A stretch of DNA of 64,000 nt from NCBI RefSeq assembly GCF_000026105.1, contig NC_008027.1, positions 1,442,001 through 1,506,000 of the forward strand. The letters run 5' to 3'. A model generated the notes under the pieces. The model searched no databases and was not told the DNA's origin. It saw only the letters and a program-made list of their open reading frames with translations. The translations under genes were made by a program, and so were the position numbers. Positions 27,449 through 36,704 of the stretch are shown piece after piece (the stretch's first letter is position 1; each line of letters begins with the position of its first letter). Origin of the DNA: Pseudomonas entomophila L48. GTDB taxonomy: Bacteria; Pseudomonadota; Gammaproteobacteria; Pseudomonadales; Pseudomonadaceae.

Positions 27449-27766
27449 TCAGCTGGCGCTGACCTTCAGGCCGACCAGGCCAGTGATGATCAGCGCGACG
27501 CTGGCCAGGCGCACCAAAGCCATCGATTCGCCGAACAGGATGATCCCGGCGATCACCGTGCCGACCGCGCCGACGCCGGTCCAGATGGCATAGGCGGTGC
27601 CCAGCGGCAGCTCTTTCATGGCCAGGCCCAGCAAGCCGAGGCTGATGACCATCGCGCCGACGGTAAGAATAGTGGGGAGTGGGCGGGTGAAGCCGTCGGT
27701 GTACTTGAGGCCGACAGCCCAGCCGACTTCGAACAGGCCGGCGAAGAACAGGATGATCCAGGACAT
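27449..27766 (-). CDS. sugE: guanidinium exporter SugE/Gdx, SMR family
   Basis: 105 residues, four helices. The proton/substrate glutamate is Glu13 in [15 protein letters not shown]. The sequence follows E. coli SugE closely (MSWIIL start, [32 protein letters not shown]). Gdx proteins export guanidinium in exchange for protons. The ATG at 27766 has GGAG about 10 bases upstream, and a guanidine-II riboswitch lies in the leader (27792-27840), which settles the substrate. The frame stays open far upstream but that region is the riboswitch and the opposite-strand gap. Confidence 0.95.
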   Translation of the reverse strand: MSWIILFFAGLFEVGWAVGLKYTDGFTRPLPTILTVGAMVISLGLLGLAMKELPLGTAYAIWTGVGAVGTVIAGIILFGESMALVRLASVALIITGLVGLKVSAS

Positions 27767-27791
27767 GGTGAGTCTCCATCGTTTCAATGAT

Positions 27792-27840
27792 GGGGCCGTC
27801 CCCGTAGCGATCACGCACTGCGTCGTGAGGTCGTCCTCAC
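27792..27840 (-). promoter_or_regulatory. guanidine-II (mini-ykkC) riboswitch of sugE
   Basis: On the minus strand two hairpins occur in order: GUGAGG-ACGA-CCUCAC (27840-27825) and GGGG-ACGG-CCCC (27803-27792). Both have the ACGR tetraloops that define this class. A 21-nt linker separates them, and the sugE Shine-Dalgarno follows within 25 nt. A TATAGT -10-like box at 27853-27848 puts the transcription start close to the first hairpin. Confidence 0.93.
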
Positions 27841-27906
27841 AGTGCGCACTATAGTGCACATTAATTGCAGGGGCGGCAAGCCCGAGGGATCGATGGTATC
27901 GGGTGG

Positions 27907-27929
27907 TTCGCCGGCAAGCCGGCGAACAG
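27907..27929. repeat. single REP-like palindrome
   Basis: GTTCGCCGGCAAGCCGGCGAAC is a near-perfect hairpin that lies just after the stop of the BASS transporter gene (minus strand). It may act as a transcript end. Confidence 0.6.
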
Positions 27930-27932
27930 GCT

Positions 27933-28895
27933 TCAATATCTGGCGGATACAGCGCTTTCATCTGCCACCGGCTTTTCCATCCGCCTGAACCAGGTCGACA
28001 GCAGCGCGCCGGAAATGTTGTGCCACACGCTGAACAGCGCGCTGGGCACTGCCGCCAAGGGTGAGAAGTGCGCCGCCGCCAGCGCCGCGCCCAGCCCAGA
28101 GTTCTGCATGCCCACCTCCAGTGCCAGCGACTTGCGCTGGGCCAGCGGCAGCTTGCACAGCTTGCCGGTGAGGTAGCCGAGCAGGAAGCCAAAGCTGTTG
28201 TGCAGGATCACCACCGCCATGATCAGCAGGCCCGACTCGGCGATCTTCGCCTGGCTGGCCGCCACCACCGCGCAGACGATCATCACGATGCTCACCACCG
28301 ATACCAGCGGCAGCACCTGAACCGCCAGCTGCACCCGGGCACCCAGCAGGCGTTGGGCAAGCACGCCCAGCACGATCGGCAGCATCACCAGTTGCAGGAT
28401 CGACCAGAACATGTCCATGAACGAGACCGGCAACCAAGCCGAGGCCAGGAACCAGATCAGGGCAGGGGTGAGCAGCGGGGCGAGCAGGGTGGTCACCGCG
28501 GCGATCGCCACTGCCAGCGCCAGGTCGCCCTTCGACAGCCAGACCATGACGTTCGACGCCGTGCCGCTTGGGCAGCAGCCGACCAGGATCACGCCCACGG
28601 CGATCTGTGCCGGCAGCTGGAACAGTTGGCACAGCAGCCAGGCCATGCCGGGCATGATCACGAAGTGCGCCACCACCCCCAGCGCCACCCGCCAGGGCTG
28701 GCGGGCGAGGGCGGCGAAGTCGTCGAGCTTGAGCGTAAGGCCCATGCCGAACATCACCAGGCCCAGCAGCGGCACGATGGCGACCTTGAGGGCGATGAAC
28801 CACTGCGGCATGAGGAAGGCCAGGCAGGCGAACAGCAGCACCCATAGGGCGAAGGTGTTGCCGACGAAGCGGCTGAGGGCGGCGAGGGCGCGCAT
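27933..28895 (-). CDS. bile acid:sodium symporter (BASS) family transporter
   Basis: 320 residues, ten predicted helices. Family features are [12 protein letters not shown] near residue 50, [20 protein letters not shown] (about residues 108-127), and [14 protein letters not shown] (about 258-271). These correspond to the sodium-binding and cross-over regions. Related bacterial proteins carry pantoate or other organic anions. The substrate here is not evident. Confidence 0.9.
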   Translation of the reverse strand: MRALAALSRFVGNTFALWVLLFACLAFLMPQWFIALKVAIVPLLGLVMFGMGLTLKLDDFAALARQPWRVALGVVAHFVIMPGMAWLLCQLFQLPAQIAVGVILVGCCPSGTASNVMVWLSKGDLALAVAIAAVTTLLAPLLTPALIWFLASAWLPVSFMDMFWSILQLVMLPIVLGVLAQRLLGARVQLAVQVLPLVSVVSIVMIVCAVVAASQAKIAESGLLIMAVVILHNSFGFLLGYLTGKLCKLPLAQRKSLALEVGMQNSGLGAALAAAHFSPLAAVPSALFSVWHNISGALLSTWFRRMEKPVADESAVSARY

Positions 28896-28939
28896 GGGGC
28901 AGGTCCTTTTCTGTCTATTGTCTTGAAATTTTCATGGGC

Positions 28940-29008
28940 CCATTCGCGAGTAAACCCGCTCCCACAAGGGCAACGAGATCCCTGTAGGAGCGGGTTTACC
29001 CGCGAATG
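28940..29008. repeat. REP pair upstream of BASS gene and downstream of rdgC
   Basis: Inverted copies of the CGCGGGTAAACCCGCTCC-type REP (CATTCGCGAGTAAACCCGCT and its counterpart) separated by about 20 bp. Confidence 0.87.
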
Positions 29009-29058
29009 GCCGGTGCTGGCTCCCCAAAATTCAGGGCAACACCGGCAGATAACGCCCC

Positions 29059-29979
29059 TCAGACCCCTTGCGGAATCTCCTCGCCCCCCAGCGCCTCGAA
29101 CAGCGCCGGCAGGAACTCGGTGAAGGTCATCATCATCAGGGTGAAGCTGGCGTCGAACTGCTGCTGGGCTTCATCGCCGCCGTCCTGCTCGGCCTGCTCT
29201 TGCAGCAGCTCCTCGAACTTCAGGCGCTTGATCACGGTCTTGTCGTCGAGCACGAACGACAGCTTGTCCTGCCAGGCCAGGGCCAGTTGCGTGACCACCT
29301 TGCCGGTGCTCAGGTGCAGCTGGATTTCTTCACCGGTCAGGTCCTGGCGCTTGCAGCGCACGATGCCGCCGTCTTCGCCGGTGTCGCGCAGCTCGCACTC
29401 GTCCAGCACATAGAAGCCTTCGGCGGCGTGCTGCGACTTGACCCAGTCGGTCATGGTCGCGGCCGGGGCGATCTTGACGGTCACCGGGCGCACCGGCAGC
29501 GACCCCATGACTTCGCGCAGGGTCGACAGCAGGTCCTCGGCGCGCTTGGCGCTGGCCGAGTTGACCAGGATCAGGCCCAGGCGCGGGGCAATGGCGGCGA
29601 AGATCATCGAGCGGCGGATGAACGCGCGCGGCAGGAAGGCCTGGATGATCTCGTCCTTGATCTGGTCGCGCTCCTTCTTGTAGACCTTGCGCATCTGCTC
29701 GGTCTCGATCTCCTCGACCTTCTCCTTGACCGCGTCGTTGACCACGCTGCTGGGCAGGATACGTTCTTCTTTACGCGCGGCGATCAGCAGGAATTCACCG
29801 CTGACGTGCACCAGGGGAGCGTCGGCGCCCTTGCCGAACGGGGCGACGAAACCGTAGGTGGTCAGCTCCTGGCTGGCGCAGGGGCGCGCCGGTTTGCTGG
29901 CCAGGGCGGCTTCCAGCGCTTCAGGCTCGAACGGGACATCCTGGGTCAGGCGGTAGGTCAGCAGGTTCTTGAACCACAT
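29059..29979 (-). CDS. rdgC: recombination-associated protein RdgC
   Basis: 306 residues, the standard length. The start [11 protein letters not shown] at 29979 is the family start, with GAGAGATTCCCCCT nearby as ribosome site. RdgC forms a ring dimer on DNA and curbs RecA. Family segments such as [13 protein letters not shown] and [14 protein letters not shown] are all present. The gene is single, and a strong tRNA promoter lies upstream on the other strand. Confidence 0.95.
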   Translation of the reverse strand: MWFKNLLTYRLTQDVPFEPEALEAALASKPARPCASQELTTYGFVAPFGKGADAPLVHVSGEFLLIAARKEERILPSSVVNDAVKEKVEEIETEQMRKVYKKERDQIKDEIIQAFLPRAFIRRSMIFAAIAPRLGLILVNSASAKRAEDLLSTLREVMGSLPVRPVTVKIAPAATMTDWVKSQHAAEGFYVLDECELRDTGEDGGIVRCKRQDLTGEEIQLHLSTGKVVTQLALAWQDKLSFVLDDKTVIKRLKFEELLQEQAEQDGGDEAQQQFDASFTLMMMTFTEFLPALFEALGGEEIPQGV

Positions 29980-30146
29980 GAGGGGGAATCTCTCCTTAAT
30001 GCATAAGGCGGGCATTATTCTCCGAGCGGTGGTTCGAGGCCAGCCCTGTCAGAGGGCCAGCAGGCATATATAAGGAGGGAAAAGCCCGGCGCAGCTAGGT
30101 CTTTGAAAGGCCTGGCATTTTTTTTTGATTTTTTTGAAAAAAGTGC

Positions 30147-30175
30147 TTGCCAGGGTACAGGGTCCTCCGTAGAAT
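30147..30175 (+). promoter_or_regulatory. sigma-70 promoter of the tRNA pair
   Basis: TTGCCA at 30147-30152 and TAGAAT at 30170-30175, with exactly 17 bp between. The T-rich tract just upstream (30118-30135) may act as an UP element. tRNA-Val begins 20 bp after the -10 box. Confidence 0.8.
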
Positions 30176-30195
30176 GCGCGCCACACCGAGACGAA

Positions 30196-30271
30196 GGGTG
30201 ATTAGCTCAGCCGGGAGAGCATCTGCCTTACAAGCAGAGGGTCGGCGGTTCGATCCCGTCATCACCCACCA
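30196..30271 (+). tRNA. tRNA-Val (anticodon TAC)
   Basis: 76 nt including an encoded CCA. The acceptor stem GGGTGAT pairs with ATCACCC. The anticodon arm is TCTGC-CTTACAA-GCAGA, giving TAC. The T arm has GGTTCGATCCC. The D arm reads AGCTCAGCCGGGAGAGC. Confidence 0.97.
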
Positions 30272-30284
30272 CTCGATGTATAGC

Positions 30285-30361
30285 GCGGCGGTAGTTCAGT
30301 CGGTTAGAATACCGGCCTGTCACGCCGGGGGTCGCGGGTTCGAGTCCCGTCCGCCGCGCCA
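30285..30361 (+). tRNA. tRNA-Asp (anticodon GTC)
   Basis: 77 nt including an encoded CCA. The acceptor stem GCGGCGG pairs with CCGCCGC followed by the G discriminator. The anticodon arm is CCGGC-CTGTCAC-GCCGG. The D and T arms match E. coli tRNA-Asp nearly base for base. It is 13 nt after tRNA-Val, so both come from one transcript. Confidence 0.97.
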
Positions 30362-30404
30362 TATTCAGCTTCAAGGGCCCACTGAACACCCTGAAGCTAC
30401 AGAG

Positions 30405-30430
30405 AAAGCGACCTTAGGGTCGCTTTTTTT
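30405..30430 (+). terminator. intrinsic terminator of the tRNA operon
   Basis: Stem AAAGCGACC / GGTCGCTTT with a short loop, followed by a run of T residues up to 30430. Confidence 0.92.
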
Positions 30431-30518
30431 GTTTCTGGCTTTGCACCAGAATGCCCCTGTCCGCCGCACGTGGCCAGCAGGCCCTGCGCCGGTTCTTATC
30501 GCAAGCAAGAGACCGACC

Positions 30519-32225
30519 ATGCAGGATGCCAGCCTCTCTACGCCTTCTACACAATCCACCCCGCTCCTGGGCATCGACCTGGGCACCACCAACAGCCTGA
30601 TCGCGGTCTGGCAGGATGGCGAAGCGCGCCTGATCGCCAACGCCCTGGGCGAAGTGCTGACCCCTTCGGTGGTCAGTGTCGATGACGATGGCAGCATCCT
30701 GGTCGGCCAGGCTGCCCGGGCCCGGCTGACCACCCACCCGCAGCGCACGGCGGGCGCCTTCAAGCGGTTCATGGGCAGTGACAAGCTCTACTCGCTGGGT
30801 GAGCACCGTTTCACCCCTGAAGAGCTGTCGGCCCTGGTGCTGGGCGCGTTGAAGCAGGACGCCGAGGCCTACCTGGGCTGCCCGGTGAGTGAAGCGGTGA
30901 TTTCGGTGCCCGCCTATTTCAGTGACGAGCAGCGCAAGCGCACGGTGTTTGCCGCCGAGCTGGCCGGGCTGAAGGTACAACGGCTGATCAACGAGCCCAC
31001 CGCGGCGGCCATGGCCTATGGCCTGCATGAACAGAAGTTCGAGCGCACCCTGGTCTTCGACCTGGGCGGCGGTACCTTCGACGTCACGGTACTCGAATAC
31101 GCCCTGCCGCTGATCGAGGTACACGCCTCCACCGGTGACAACTACCTGGGCGGCGAAGACTTCACCGACGCGCTGCTGCAAGCCTGCCTGCACGACTGGC
31201 GGCTCAAGGTCGAAGACCTCGAGCCCCAGTCCCTGGCCAGCCTTCACGATGCTGTCGAGCAGCTCAAGCGCGAGGCAGGCGAGGGTAGTCGCACGTTGAA
31301 CTGGAATGGCGATGGCCAGGCCCGCGAATGGGTACTGGACGACCTGAAGCTGCAAGCGATCTGGGCGCCGTTGCTGGCACGGGTGCGCACCCCTATCGAA
31401 CAGGCCTTGCGTGATGCCCGGCTCAGCCCCCGCGAGCTGGACAGCCTGGTGCTGGTAGGGGGCGCCACGCGCATGCCGCAGGTACAGCAACTGGTGGCCA
31501 AGCTGTTCGGCCGCTTGCCCTACCGGCACCTGGACCCGGACACCATCGTCGCCCTGGGCGCCGCCAGCCAGGCAGCCTGCAAGGCGCGCGACGCGGCCAT
31601 CGACGAGCTGATCCTGACCGATGTCTGCCCCTACACCCTGGGCATTGCCTCCTCGCGCGGCGAAGACGTCACCGGGGCTTTTTCGCCGATCATCGAGCGC
31701 AACACGGTGATTCCGACCTCGAAGGTCCAGCGCTTCTACAGCAGCCACCCCGAACAGGCGTCCATTCGCATTGCCGTGTACCAGGGCGAGCGCCCCTGGG
31801 TGCGTGACAATATCCTGGTCGACAGTTTCGTGGTGCCGTTGCAGCAGACCGGTGCGATCCAGTCGCTGGACGTGCGCTTCAGCTACGACATCAACGGCCT
31901 GTTGGAAGTGGACGTGACCTTCCTCGAAAGTGGCCAGAAACACAGCCACAGCATTGACCGCAGCCCCACCGGGCTGGATGTCGAGGCGCGCCAGGCCAGC
32001 CAGCAGCGCCTGGCACGGCTCAAGATCCATCCACGCGACACCCTGCCCAACCGCACCCTGCTGGCCCGTCTGGAGCGGGCCTGGATGCAGAGCCTGGGCG
32101 ATGAGCGCGAGTTGATCGGCAGTTGGCTGGATGCGTTCAACGTGGTGCTGGCCAGGCAGCAGTCCGCCGAGATCGGCCGCGAGCGCCTGGCGTTGAGCCA
32201 AGCGCTCGATGAGCTGCGCTACTGA
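30519..32225 (+). CDS. hscC: Hsp70-family chaperone HscC
   Basis: 568 residues, shorter than DnaK as HscC proteins are. The N-terminal ATPase domain starts LGIDLGTTNSLIAVW and carries INEPTAAAMAYGL, VFDLGGGTFDVTVLE and LVGGATRMPQVQQ. The substrate domain follows with a shortened lid. The start at 30519 follows the tRNA terminator; an open frame upstream runs through the tRNAs and is not real. The gene is convergent with, and overlaps by 7 bp, the J-protein gene that likely encodes its cochaperone. Confidence 0.93.
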   Translation: MQDASLSTPSTQSTPLLGIDLGTTNSLIAVWQDGEARLIANALGEVLTPSVVSVDDDGSILVGQAARARLTTHPQRTAGAFKRFMGSDKLYSLGEHRFTPEELSALVLGALKQDAEAYLGCPVSEAVISVPAYFSDEQRKRTVFAAELAGLKVQRLINEPTAAAMAYGLHEQKFERTLVFDLGGGTFDVTVLEYALPLIEVHASTGDNYLGGEDFTDALLQACLHDWRLKVEDLEPQSLASLHDAVEQLKREAGEGSRTLNWNGDGQAREWVLDDLKLQAIWAPLLARVRTPIEQALRDARLSPRELDSLVLVGGATRMPQVQQLVAKLFGRLPYRHLDPDTIVALGAASQAACKARDAAIDELILTDVCPYTLGIASSRGEDVTGAFSPIIERNTVIPTSKVQRFYSSHPEQASIRIAVYQGERPWVRDNILVDSFVVPLQQTGAIQSLDVRFSYDINGLLEVDVTFLESGQKHSHSIDRSPTGLDVEARQASQQRLARLKIHPRDTLPNRTLLARLERAWMQSLGDERELIGSWLDAFNVVLARQQSAEIGRERLALSQALDELRY

Positions 32226-34846
32226 CCGTTCAGGCGCCGCAAGGTGGCCTGCAGGCCACCTTCCATCGGCATGGCCTTGCCTGGCGGCGGCCCGTACAGG
32301 TTCGGCAGCTTGTTGCCAGGCAGGCCCAGCAGCACCAGGGTTGCGAACGGCAGCACACGGCTGATCAGCAGTAGCAGCAACAGGGTCGGTACGCCACGGC
32401 CGAGGTCGCGCAGGCGGCGCAGGCTGGCGCTGATCATCAGCACCGCGACCACCGCGATCAGTGCCGGGAACTTCAGGGCCATGGCGCTGCATGGCACGGC
32501 GGCCACCAGATGCAAGGCGAAGCCGGTGCGGTTCAGGCGACTGTTGAGCTTCCAGAATGCCCAGAAGGGGGCGGGTGGCTGTTTCAGGTCGTTGCCCAGC
32601 ATGCGCTCCGCCCAGGACAACACCGCCATGCTTGCGCAGCGCAGGCCGGGGTACTGCCGGGTATCGTCCTTGATCTTCTGCAGGGCGCACAGCGCCCGGG
32701 GCTTGGGTGGCGTGCAGTCGTTGAGCAGGCCGTTCAGCGCGTCCATCACATCCTTGAACGCATGGCTGTCGATGCCCTGGCTGCGCAGGACTTCGGCCGG
32801 CGGCCGTCCGGCCTTGCCGTTCACCAGCCCACGACGCAGTGGCTCGAACCAGGCGCCGTGCAGCGCCATGGCTTCAAGACGGTTGCGCAGGCGCGTGCGT
32901 TGTTCCTCGCCCAGCGAGCGGTCGTGGTACAGCACCGCGCAGAACAGCAGGTAGCTCAGCGGGCTCTCGTCGAGCAGGCGGCCATCCTCTTTGTCCAGGC
33001 AGGCGGCCATCTGCGCGGCGCTGGGCAGGCGTGCGCTGTCGAGGGCCTGTTGCAGGGTCTGCAGGGGCGCGGACAAGGTGAGCGCTGGCAGGCTGTTGTC
33101 GCCTTCGGGATTATCGAGCGCCTGCAGGAGCTGCGCGTGCTGCTCGGCGAAGGGGTGGTCGGCGGGATACTGCATCTGCCCGGCCAATGTCGGGTCGATC
33201 AGCGTCAACCAGCGTGATTGCTGCTCCATCAGGGCGAGCATGAACAGCTGCTGGCGATGCCAGCCCCACAAGGCCTCGCCGTCAGGCATCGGAGGCAGCA
33301 GCACGCCGTCCTCGGCCAGGCGGCCCTGCAATGGCAGGGCGAATGGCGTGGTGAACAGGCGGCTTATCTCGAACTGGTTGTTGAGTGCGATCAGGGCTTG
33401 GGCCGAATAGACGCGCATGCGCCGCAACCATTCCCGGCATACCGGGCGAATGGCATCCTCGGTCAGTGCTTCGGGCAGCTCGAGCGCTGGGTCTTCGCTG
33501 GCGCAGAACCGCACCAGGGCCTGCACCACGGGCGATTGCTCGAGCCAGTGCAGGTGTTGCGCGGCCTGACGTTGGAAGCCTTCCAGGATCAGCGCGTCGA
33601 GCGGGTCCGCGCTCGGTGGGTGTGACAGGATCTGGCGCAACAGGCCTGCTTCGCCGCGTTGCAGGGCCCAGGCTTGCCAGTACAGGTGGTGCAGTTCGCG
33701 GTCGTGCTGCTCGTGCAGCAACCACGCCAGCAGCGGCAGCTCGTCATCACCGTCCAGGCGCCAATCGACAAAGGTGCCGGCAATCCCGCCAAGCTCCAGG
33801 CGCGCGGCTTCTGCCCAGCGTGCCAAGGTCTGCGGCGTCTGCGCCGGGCTGCCCCAGGCCTGGGCCGGATCGGCCAGGTCGGTGGGCCAGGAGGCGGGCA
33901 TGTGCAGGTGGTCGAAGGCTTGGATCAATAACGGCAGGCGCTGCGGTTGATGGCGTGCGCACAGGTCGATCAGCCAACGCTCGGCCTCGGGGTGCTGGTG
34001 TTCGCGGTACAGTCGCAGCCAACAGTCCAGGGCTTGCTGTTCGGCGTCCAGGGCATGAGCCTGGCGCGCCAGCAGGTAAAGCAGGTCGATGTCGTTGGGC
34101 GCCTGCTGCAGGCGCTCCTGCAGTTGGCCATGGAAGGCGCGGCTGCCGATGCCCGCCTGGCTGAACTGCACCAGCAGGCGCTGCATCAGGGCGGGGTCGT
34201 CGGGGATGGCCAGGCAGGTGTGCACGTTGACGAACTGCTTGTATTCGAACAGCGGGTGCTGTTGGTAGCAATATTCCAGGCTTCGGAAATACCACAGGCT
34301 TTCCAGCTGTGCGCTGGGCGGCCAATCGCGCATCAGTGCGGTGTCGTAGGGGTCGGGCTCGTCCAGGCGGTCGAGGAAGGCTTCCACCTCATGTGGGTTG
34401 TCCAGGCGCAGCAATTGTTGCGCCCAACCCAGGCGATGGGCCAGCAGGCTGGCGCAGCGATGGGAAAGCGGACCGGCGTCGCGAAGGGTGGCGAGCAGTT
34501 GCCAGCTCAGGTCCTCCAGTTCGTCCAGTGGCAGTGTGTCCAGTTCGTCGATGTAGCGCTGCCAGGCTGGCGGATCGAAACGGGTAGCCGGCGCTTCGAG
34601 CAGGCTGTGGAAGGCGTGCAACGCAGGATGCACGGCGGCGTGCTCGGCCTCGGGTTCCAGGTCGTCAGGCGCTGGCGCGGCGCGTTCGCGGGCCAGGCGC
34701 TGGGCTTGCTCGTAGGCCTCGCGCAGTGCCTTGAAACCTTCCGGGTCGGTCTCGGGGTGGTGCGAGGGCAGCTGGCTGCGGTAAGCCAGGCGGATGGCAT
34801 CGAGGTCCTGGGTTGGTTCGATCCCCAGGCGAATCCAGCAACTCAT
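32219..34846 (-). CDS. DjlB/DjlC-like J-domain protein with C-terminal membrane segment
   Basis: 875 residues. The N-terminus (about residues 1-60) is a J-domain-like fold: LGIEPTQDLDAIRLAYRSQLPSHHPETDPEGFKALREAYEQA. The HPD motif required to stimulate Hsp70 reads His30-Pro31-Glu32. A large helical middle follows, about 60-770. The end has two or three hydrophobic helices with RRLRDLGRGVPTLLLLL, which resembles DUF805. Context with hscC and a DUF1266 gene mirrors the E. coli hscC-djlB-ybeU neighbourhood, so it is probably the HscC cochaperone. It overlaps the preceding gene by ATGA. Confidence 0.85.
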   Translation of the reverse strand: MSCWIRLGIEPTQDLDAIRLAYRSQLPSHHPETDPEGFKALREAYEQAQRLARERAAPAPDDLEPEAEHAAVHPALHAFHSLLEAPATRFDPPAWQRYIDELDTLPLDELEDLSWQLLATLRDAGPLSHRCASLLAHRLGWAQQLLRLDNPHEVEAFLDRLDEPDPYDTALMRDWPPSAQLESLWYFRSLEYCYQQHPLFEYKQFVNVHTCLAIPDDPALMQRLLVQFSQAGIGSRAFHGQLQERLQQAPNDIDLLYLLARQAHALDAEQQALDCWLRLYREHQHPEAERWLIDLCARHQPQRLPLLIQAFDHLHMPASWPTDLADPAQAWGSPAQTPQTLARWAEAARLELGGIAGTFVDWRLDGDDELPLLAWLLHEQHDRELHHLYWQAWALQRGEAGLLRQILSHPPSADPLDALILEGFQRQAAQHLHWLEQSPVVQALVRFCASEDPALELPEALTEDAIRPVCREWLRRMRVYSAQALIALNNQFEISRLFTTPFALPLQGRLAEDGVLLPPMPDGEALWGWHRQQLFMLALMEQQSRWLTLIDPTLAGQMQYPADHPFAEQHAQLLQALDNPEGDNSLPALTLSAPLQTLQQALDSARLPSAAQMAACLDKEDGRLLDESPLSYLLFCAVLYHDRSLGEEQRTRLRNRLEAMALHGAWFEPLRRGLVNGKAGRPPAEVLRSQGIDSHAFKDVMDALNGLLNDCTPPKPRALCALQKIKDDTRQYPGLRCASMAVLSWAERMLGNDLKQPPAPFWAFWKLNSRLNRTGFALHLVAAVPCSAMALKFPALIAVVAVLMISASLRRLRDLGRGVPTLLLLLLISRVLPFATLVLLGLPGNKLPNLYGPPPGKAMPMEGGLQATLRRLNGQ

Positions 34847-35535
34847 GACCAGCAGTCCTCTTCCAGCGTTATGGGGCGTTGTGGCTCGGGTAGGGGAAGG
34901 TCCCAGGGCAGCTCGGCGAACAAGGCGTGGGCACCATGACGCAGGTTGAGCAGGATGCAGCGGTTCCAGTGCTCGTAGCCCTGACGCTCGAGGTTGGCGG
35001 CCAGGGCTTCATCGCTGCTGCCGCTGGCGTTCCACAGTGCCTTTCCGAACAGGTAACCGGCCAGGTAGCTGTCCCAGCGGTTGTAGTAATGGCGGGCGCG
35101 CAAGGCCAGGCGGTAGTGCAGATAGAGGCTTTCCTCGCGGCTGACCAGGCCTTTCTTGACCCCGGCACGGAGCAGGTAGCTCATGCGCCCCAGGTCCCAG
35201 GCGCGGGTGCCGCCGGGGCCGCAGTCGGGGAAGGTGCGCGCGGCGTACTGGTGGCGGATGCGTTCACGTGGGGGCAGGGTTTCGAGCAGGGCCTGCCATT
35301 GGCTGGGCAGGCAGCGCTGGTACTGCCAGTAGGCTTCGCTCAGTTCGGTGGCGTGACCGTTGTCGGCCATGCTGAGCATGTCGAGCAACTGGGCGCGGGT
35401 GCTGATGCCCCACCAGCGCTCCAGGTCGGCCTGGTCTTCGCCTTCGAAGTAGTCGGGGGCGGTGTAGCTGGCGCCGTTCAGGGCGGCCATGGGGGCGGAA
35501 AGGGCATGCAGCCAGTGCTGGGCGGCTTCGTCCAT
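34843..35535 (-). CDS. DUF1266 domain protein (YbeU/YbeR-like)
   Basis: 230 residues. The start at 35535 (MDEAAQHWLHALS) has AGGAC about 8 bases upstream. The family segment LERWWGISTRAQLLDMLSMADNGH and the WDLGRMSYLLRAGVKKGLVSREE block mark DUF1266. E. coli YbeU and YbeR, beside the DjlB/DjlC/HscC genes, belong to the same family. It is translationally coupled to the J-protein gene (ATGA, 34843-34846), so both proteins are made together. Function unknown. Confidence 0.87.
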   Translation of the reverse strand: MDEAAQHWLHALSAPMAALNGASYTAPDYFEGEDQADLERWWGISTRAQLLDMLSMADNGHATELSEAYWQYQRCLPSQWQALLETLPPRERIRHQYAARTFPDCGPGGTRAWDLGRMSYLLRAGVKKGLVSREESLYLHYRLALRARHYYNRWDSYLAGYLFGKALWNASGSSDEALAANLERQGYEHWNRCILLNLRHGAHALFAELPWDLPLPEPQRPITLEEDCWS

Positions 35536-35927
35536 GAGGGGTCCTGAGGTAGCTTTGGGCTGGCGCGGATTGTAATGCAATAGTCTTGCTGCGCGCTTGA
35601 GATCGAGCGCCGCCTGCGCGGCGCATCGCGGATGAATCCGCTCCTACATCGGTTGCAACGTGCCGCACCTGTGAGGCCATGGTCGCCAGCCTTGGCGCAT
35701 GGCTTGAGCCAGGCGGGACGGCTTCAGCGCCAGCCGAAAAAACGCGCCGGACAAACAAGGCGAACAACTATGGCCTGTCTGGCATGGCCACGTTGCAACG
35801 GATGTAGGAGCGGATTCATCCGCGATGCGCCGCGCGGGCGGCGCTCGATTTCCCTGGCGCTGCAACTTCCTCGGCGAACATCCCGAAAGGGCTGGCAGAG
35901 GAAAATCAGCGTCCGAATGCCAATCCG
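35536..35927. repeat. 392-bp gap with a distant inverted REP pair
   Basis: A REP of the GCGGATGAATCCGCTCCTAC type lies at 35603-35660 and its reverse complement at 35791-35848; the match continues through GAGCGCCGCC and GGTTGCAACG on the two sides. About 130 bp of unannotated sequence separates them. No gene is seen. Confidence 0.8.
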
Positions 35928-36704
35928 TCAGCCCCGAACCTCCTCCCCCCGAAGCGTCAGCACCTCGTACCCACTCTCGGTCACCGCCACGGTATGCTCC
36001 CACTGCGCCGAAAGTGTGTGATCCCGGGTGATCACCGTCCAGCCATCGCGCAGCCCCCGGGTCCCGCGGCCGCCCTGGTTGATCATCGGCTCGATGGTGA
36101 ACACCATCCCCGGTTGCAGCTTTATGCCCATCCCACGATGGCCGTAATGCAGCACCTCGGGCGCCTCGTGCATCTGCGTGCCGATACCATGCCCGCAGTA
36201 CTCGCGGACCACGCTGTAGCCGGCCGCCTCTGCATGCGCCTGGATCGCATGGCCAATGTCACCGAGGGTGGCGCCGGGGCGTACCTGCTCGATGCCCTTC
36301 CACAACGCGTCGTAGGTGGTGTCGACCAGCCGCCGGGCCTCGTCGCTGATCTGCCCGATGCAGTACATCTTCGACGAGTCGGCGATATAGCCGCCCTGTT
36401 CCAGGGTGATGTCGACGTTGACGATCGAGCCTTCGTTCAGCACCTCACCCACCTTGGGCATGCCATGGCACACCACATGGTCCACCGAGGTGTTCAGCGC
36501 ATAGGGGAAGCCGTACTGGCCCTTGCTCGCCGGACGCGCCTTGAGCGTTTCGACGATGAAGGCCTCGGCGCGGTCGTTGATCTGCATCGTCGTCACGCCC
36601 GGGCGGATGAAGCCGTCGAGGTGGGCGAACACCTGGGCCAGCAGTTGCCCGGCACGGCGCATCAGTGCCAGTTGGGCGGCGTCCTTGTGAATGACCTGGC
36701 TCAT
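35928..36704 (-). CDS. map: methionine aminopeptidase type I
   Basis: 258 residues, type Ia length without a zinc-finger extension. The metal ligands are visible: Asp in NVDITLEQ, Asp in ADSSKM, His in CGHGIGTQMHEAPEV, Glu in FTIEPM and Glu in QWEHTVAV. It removes initiator methionine. The start overlaps the upstream ParD-like gene (ATGA, 36701-36704). This gene is away from the ribosomal operon where an essential map copy usually sits, so it may be a second copy. Confidence 0.95.
   Translation of the reverse strand: MSQVIHKDAAQLALMRRAGQLLAQVFAHLDGFIRPGVTTMQINDRAEAFIVETLKARPASKGQYGFPYALNTSVDHVVCHGMPKVGEVLNEGSIVNVDITLEQGGYIADSSKMYCIGQISDEARRLVDTTYDALWKGIEQVRPGATLGDIGHAIQAHAEAAGYSVVREYCGHGIGTQMHEAPEVLHYGHRGMGIKLQPGMVFTIEPMINQGGRGTRGLRDGWTVITRDHTLSAQWEHTVAVTESGYEVLTLRGEEVRG

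Noticed and set aside
30147..30518. Upstream extension of the hscC frame
   Set aside because: It would run through both tRNAs and the terminator; the ATG at 30519 gives the family N-terminus.
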